Origin: Treponema sp.
GTDB taxonomy: Bacteria; Spirochaetota; Spirochaetia; Treponematales; Breznakiellaceae
Length of the DNA stretch: 8,238 bases
Direction of reading: 5' to 3'
NCBI GenBank assembly: GCA_031278025.1
Contig: JAITLF010000205.1
Span: forward strand, 1 to 8,238
Shown: positions 5,305 through 8,238 of the stretch, in pieces
Position numbering within the stretch: position 1 is the stretch's first letter
Layout of the letters: every line of letters begins with the position of its first letter
Notes under the pieces: model-generated
What the model was told of the DNA's origin: nothing
The model's database searches: none
What the model saw: the letters and a program-made list of their open reading frames with translations, nothing else
Translations under genes and position numbers: made by a program

Positions 5305-5338
5305 CTCAGGAAAAAAGAACCCTAAGGAGCGGAAACCT

Positions 5339-6202
5339 ATGCAGTCTTTAGCCGGGAACGCTGAGTATCCCACCTGTCCCGCCGATCACACCCTGGAAAA
5401 AAAATACGAAAGCCTCCGCCGGATAATTGCCGGGCGGAAGAGCGCGGCGGTGGCTTTTTCAGGCGGGGTGGACAGCTCTTTTCTCTGTTACGCCGCAGTT
5501 GCGGCCCTGGGGAACCAGGCCATTGCCGTTACCGTCGCGTCCCCCATGCTGCCCCAAAGCGAGCGGGAGTGGGCGGCCCGCATCGCCGGGCAGACGGGGA
5601 TTGAGCACGTGTGGATTGACGAAGATGAGATTGACGAAGAGGTGGCGGCCAATTCCGGCCGGCGGTGCTATTTCTGCAAGAAGCGGGAATTCAGCCGTAT
5701 CCTGGAAGAAGCCCGGAAACGGGGGATCGCCGCCGTGCTGGACGGGTCAAACCGGGACGATCTTTTGGATTACCGCCCGGGCCTTAAAGCCCTGGAGGAA
5801 CTCGGCGTTTGCAGCCCCCTCCGGGAGGCCGGCCTGACAAAGGCCGAGGTTCGGGAGCTTTCCCGGCGTTTCGCCCTGCCCACCTGGGACAAGCAGGCTT
5901 TCGCGTGCCTGGCGTCCCGCATCCCCTACGGGGAGCGGATAGACCGGGACAAGCTGGCCCGTGTGGAAAAGGCCGAGGACTACCTGCGGGACAGGGGCTT
6001 CAGGCAGTTCCGGGTCCGTTCCCACGGGGACATTGCCCGGATAGAAGCCGCCCCGGAAGAACGCCGGCGCTTCTTTGACGGCGCCCTGGCGGATCAGGTT
6101 TCCCGCGGCCTCAAGTCCCTGGGGTTCCTGTTTGTCGCCCTGGAGCTTGAAGGATACGTCATGGGAAGCCTGAACCGCCTCCTGAAAGGCCCGGAGGCAT
6201 GA
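5339..6202 (+). CDS. larE: LarE, ATP-dependent pyridinium-biscarboxylate mononucleotide sulfur transferase
   Basis: LarE is a cytoplasmic PP-loop enzyme that adenylates the carboxylates of the pyridinium-3,5-biscarboxylate mononucleotide made by LarB and converts them to thiocarboxylates, the second stage of nickel-pincer nucleotide synthesis. The ATP-binding SGGVDS is at 41-46. DGSNRDDLLDYRPGLKA (135-151) and ACLASRIPYGERI (189-201) are family hallmarks. Cys190 is in the ACLASR motif, where the sacrificial cysteine of the Lactobacillus plantarum enzyme lies. Here it is joined by a CYFC pair (Cys110, Cys113), the three-cysteine pattern reported for LarE forms that use a [4Fe-4S] cluster and need not destroy themselves. 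The 287-aa length is normal. The ATG has AAGGAG nine bases upstream. Its stop overlaps the larB start as ATGA. Confidence 0.95.
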   Translation: MQSLAGNAEYPTCPADHTLEKKYESLRRIIAGRKSAAVAFSGGVDSSFLCYAAVAALGNQAIAVTVASPMLPQSEREWAARIAGQTGIEHVWIDEDEIDEEVAANSGRRCYFCKKREFSRILEEARKRGIAAVLDGSNRDDLLDYRPGLKALEELGVCSPLREAGLTKAEVRELSRRFALPTWDKQAFACLASRIPYGERIDRDKLARVEKAEDYLRDRGFRQFRVRSHGDIARIEAAPEERRRFFDGALADQVSRGLKSLGFLFVALELEGYVMGSLNRLLKGPEA

Positions 6203-6933
6203 TGGCCGCGCCGGCCCCGGCGGGTTCCCCCAGCGGGGGCGCCCTTGATTTCGCGGTTCCGGATACCCGGCGGGCGGAGCGGACCGGATACCCCGAAGCT
6301 GTCTACTGCCTGGGGAAGACCGCGGATCAGGCTGAAGCCATCATGATCCGGATGCGGGAGCTGTCCCTGCCGGTGCTGGGGACGAAGGCCGGGCCGGACC
6401 TGGCCGCCCGCATACTCCGCCGCTTTCCCGAAGGAAGGTACGATGAAACCGCCCGGACCCTGACAATAGGGAGCGTGGCGCCGCCTGAGGAGCGGAAGGG
6501 TCTGGTGGCGGTTGTGGCCGCCGGGACCTCGGACCTTCAGGCGGCGAAAGAGGCGGCCAATACCGCCGAATTCCTGGGGAGCCGGGTTACGCTGATCCCT
6601 GATGTGGGGGTGGCCGGGATACACCGGCTCTTTTCCCGGCTGCCTGAGATACGGAAGGCCGCCGTCGTGGTTGCCGCGGCGGGCATGGAAGGGGCGCTGG
6701 CGTCGGTCATTGCCGGGCTGGTCGCCGCGCCGGTGATAGCCCTGCCCACGAGCGTGGGTTACGGGGCTTCCTTTGGCGGCCTTTCCGCCCTGCTGGGGAT
6801 GCTCAATTCCTGTTCCCCCGGAATATCGGTGGTGAACATAGACAATGGGTTTGGCGCCGGTTATCAGGCGAACCTGATCAACCGCATGCAGGCGGAACGC
6901 CTGCCCGCCGGACAGGAGGAACAACGTTTCTAA
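6199..6933 (+). CDS. larB: LarB, nickel pincer cofactor biosynthesis carboxylase/hydrolase
   Basis: LarB carboxylates nicotinic acid adenine dinucleotide at pyridine C5 and cleaves its phosphoanhydride, giving the biscarboxylate mononucleotide used by LarE. The C-terminal half is PurE-like: VVAAGTSD (105-112), DVGVAGIHRL (135-144), AAAGMEGALASVIAGL (159-174), SVGYGASFGG (185-194) and NIDNGFGAGYQAN (213-225). Cys205 in MLNSCSPG appears to match the cysteine that forms a substrate adduct in the L. plantarum enzyme. The N-terminal region ERTGYPEAVYCLGKT (27-41) is also typical. The 244-aa length is normal; the first 15 residues are Pro/Ala/Gly-rich. It starts at 6199 by ATGA overlap with larE, so it is translationally coupled; an adjacent ATG at 6202 is equally possible. 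It is the only other cofactor gene here; larC, which inserts nickel, is absent. Confidence 0.95.
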   Translation: MMAAPAPAGSPSGGALDFAVPDTRRAERTGYPEAVYCLGKTADQAEAIMIRMRELSLPVLGTKAGPDLAARILRRFPEGRYDETARTLTIGSVAPPEERKGLVAVVAAGTSDLQAAKEAANTAEFLGSRVTLIPDVGVAGIHRLFSRLPEIRKAAVVVAAAGMEGALASVIAGLVAAPVIALPTSVGYGASFGGLSALLGMLNSCSPGISVVNIDNGFGAGYQANLINRMQAERLPAGQEEQRF

Positions 6934-6950
6934 CGTATGGAGGTATGGTT

Positions 6951-8009
6951 ATGCACATGGCTGACGCGCTGATTTCCCCCGCGGTGGGAGGCGCCGGCTG
7001 GTTGGTAAGCGCCGCTTCGGTGGCTTACGCATCGGCGAAAATAAAAAATGAGCTGGGGGAAAAGAAGGTCCCCCTTATGGCGGTTGCCGCATCCTTTGTG
7101 TTTGCGGCTCAGATGATAAACTTTACCATTCCCGGTACGGGTTCCAGCGGGCATATAGGCGGCGGCGTTCTGCTTGCCGGGCTTCTGGGGCCGTATCCGG
7201 CGCTTCTTTCCCTTGCGGCGGTGCTGGTAATACAGTGCCTGTTCTTTGCCGACGGCGGGCTTTTGGCCCTGGGGTGCAATATCTTCAATATGGGGGTGGT
7301 TCCCTGCCTCATCGTGTATCCCCTCATCTTTAAGCCCCTCCTAAAAACCGGCCGTTCCGCCAAAAAGGTAAGCGCCGTGTCAATCCTGGCGGTGGCCGCC
7401 GGCCTTCAGGCCGGGGCATTCGGCGTGGTGGCGGAAACCCAGCTTTCGGGGATTACCGCCCTGCCGTTTTCCGTCTTCGTCCTCCTCATGCAGCCCATAC
7501 ACCTGGCCATCGGCCTGGTAGAAGGCGTCATTACCGCCGGGGTTTTGAACTTTGTCTATGCCCTGCGGCCAGAGATCCCCGAAAGCGTCCTGAGGGGGGA
7601 ACCCCTGGAAGCCGGGATTTCCCTGAAGAAGGTAGTGGCCTGCCTTGGGGTGATTACCCTTATCACTGGCGGGCTCTTGTCCCTGTTTGCCTCCGCCTAT
7701 CCTGACGGCCTGGAGTGGGCTATGGAAAGGACCCTGGGCGCGGGAGGCGGGGCCGCGGAACTGGAAGCCGCCGGGCCCGCGTTCCATCGTGCCGAGGCCA
7801 TACAGGGAGCGACGGCCTTTATGCCCGATTACGGCTTTCCGCCCGCTGAGGGGGAAGCCGGTTCCGCCGGGGGAACCTCCCTCGCGGGGGTTTTGGGTTC
7901 GGTCCTCACCTGCGTACTTGCAGGGGGAACCGGGTATCTTATCTACCGGGTGAAGAAGAACCGGCCCAAAGCCCGGGGCGCGGGCATTAAAAGTTTCCGG
8001 GAGCGGTAA
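6951..8009 (+). CDS. nikMN: Nickel/cobalt ECF transporter component, fused CbiM/NikM and NikN-like (PDGLE) protein
   Basis: This is the substrate-binding membrane subunit of a nickel/cobalt ECF importer. The start at 6951 gives Met-His-Met-Ala-Asp-Ala, matching the family N-terminus, where the Met1 amine and His2 help bind the metal. GGAGG at 6939-6943 is seven bases before this ATG but only one base from the ATG at 6945, which settles the choice. INFTIPGTGSSGHIGGG (56-72) holds His68, the other expected ligand region. The M part has several hydrophobic helices and the QPIHLAIGLVEG motif (181-192). After about residue 225 comes a NikN/PDGLE-type domain: a helix at 227-249, PDGLEWAMER (251-260), AFMPDYGFP (289-297) and a last helix near 310-332, then a basic tail. 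At 352 aa it equals an M plus N fusion. It lies 17 bases after larB, so nickel is the likely substrate. The T and ATPase subunits are not in the window. Confidence 0.92.
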   Translation: MHMADALISPAVGGAGWLVSAASVAYASAKIKNELGEKKVPLMAVAASFVFAAQMINFTIPGTGSSGHIGGGVLLAGLLGPYPALLSLAAVLVIQCLFFADGGLLALGCNIFNMGVVPCLIVYPLIFKPLLKTGRSAKKVSAVSILAVAAGLQAGAFGVVAETQLSGITALPFSVFVLLMQPIHLAIGLVEGVITAGVLNFVYALRPEIPESVLRGEPLEAGISLKKVVACLGVITLITGGLLSLFASAYPDGLEWAMERTLGAGGGAAELEAAGPAFHRAEAIQGATAFMPDYGFPPAEGEAGSAGGTSLAGVLGSVLTCVLAGGTGYLIYRVKKNRPKARGAGIKSFRER

Positions 8010-8058
8010 CCGTTTTACGGGAGGCTGTACACGTTCCAGACCTGGGTCCGCGACCAGC

Positions 8059-8238
8059 GGGGACTCCTCCGCGAGTCGCGGAGACTCCTCCGTGAGTCGC
8101 GGAGACTCCTCCGTGAGTCGCGGAGACTCCTCCGTGAGTCGCGGAGACTCCTCCGCGAGTCGCGGAGACTCCTCCGTGAGTCGCGGAGACTCCTCCGCGA
8201 GTCGCGGAGACTCCTCCGCGAGTCGCGGAGACTCCTCC
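8059..8238. repeat. 21-bp palindromic tandem repeat array, about 8.6 copies, running off the right edge
   Basis: Full units start at 8059, 8080, 8101, 8122, 8143, 8164, 8185 and 8206, and a partial one at 8227. The unit is GGAGACTCCTCCG followed by C or T, then GAGTCGC; the first copy has GGGG for GGAG. With C at the variable position, CTCCGCGA-g-TCGCGGAG is a perfect 8-bp stem around a single base; with T one pair becomes a wobble. In frame the plus strand reads RRLLRES, repeated. The array starts about 50 bases after the nikMN stop. No spacers are present, so it is not CRISPR. Function unknown. Confidence 0.95.

Noticed and set aside
5128..5373. Minus-strand ORF of 81 aa opposite the larE start
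   Set aside because: It overlaps the lar promoter, leader and the larE 5' end, has no recognisable domain, and its residues are explained by the complementary strand.
6094..6924. Minus-strand ORF of 276 aa antisense to larB
   Set aside because: Arg/Gly/Pro-rich shadow sequence with no domain; larB on the plus strand is unmistakable.
8059..8238. CRISPR array
   Set aside because: Units are directly contiguous with no spacers, and no cas genes are present. The same applies to the arrays at 1-122 and 408-485.

Overview
The window looks like part of a GC-rich bacterial chromosome. The gene content points to a spirochaete of the Treponema group, probably a host-associated treponeme, because a NusG-domain-II protein sits beside a Gx-family membrane protein and short tandem repeats occur both between and inside genes. 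This placement is an inference from gene families and style; no marker gene confirms it. No phage, IS element, CRISPR array, tRNA or rRNA was seen.

Left part (1-3120). The left edge is a 21-bp tandem array, followed by a gene-poor stretch with a second, palindromic 17-bp array. Next, all on the minus strand, comes a MacB/LolCDE-type ABC export unit. The ATPase (2344-3027) is followed by a permease that an in-frame TAA splits into an N-terminal piece (1768-2331) and a C-terminal piece (577-1758). The ATPase is preceded by a near-consensus promoter, and a perfect 11-bp inverted repeat overlaps the -10 box. The unit therefore looks repressor-controlled, but no regulator gene lies nearby.

Middle part (3120-5040). 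A second minus-strand cluster encodes three tightly packed or overlapping membrane-associated proteins: a NusG domain II protein with one N-terminal anchor and conserved cysteines, a Gx-family membrane protein, and a membrane protein that resembles the transmembrane (T) component of ECF transporters. They probably form one uptake or redox-related membrane system of unknown substrate.

Right part (5040-8238). On the plus strand, a TTGACA promoter and a structured leader precede larE, larB and a fused nikMN/cbiM-type gene. LarB and LarE carry out the first two steps of nickel-pincer nucleotide (NPN) cofactor synthesis, and the transporter component would supply nickel. larC, larA and the transporter's T and ATPase subunits are not in the window. 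Directly after the transporter gene, a third array (21-bp period, strongly palindromic) runs off the right edge.

The most distinctive aspects are three unrelated tandem arrays, two of which keep a 7-codon reading frame open; the split permease with low-complexity insertions; and the well-formed operator. Nothing here demonstrates an entirely new system. The NusG_II/Gx/T-like trio and the repeat arrays are the best candidates for new biology.
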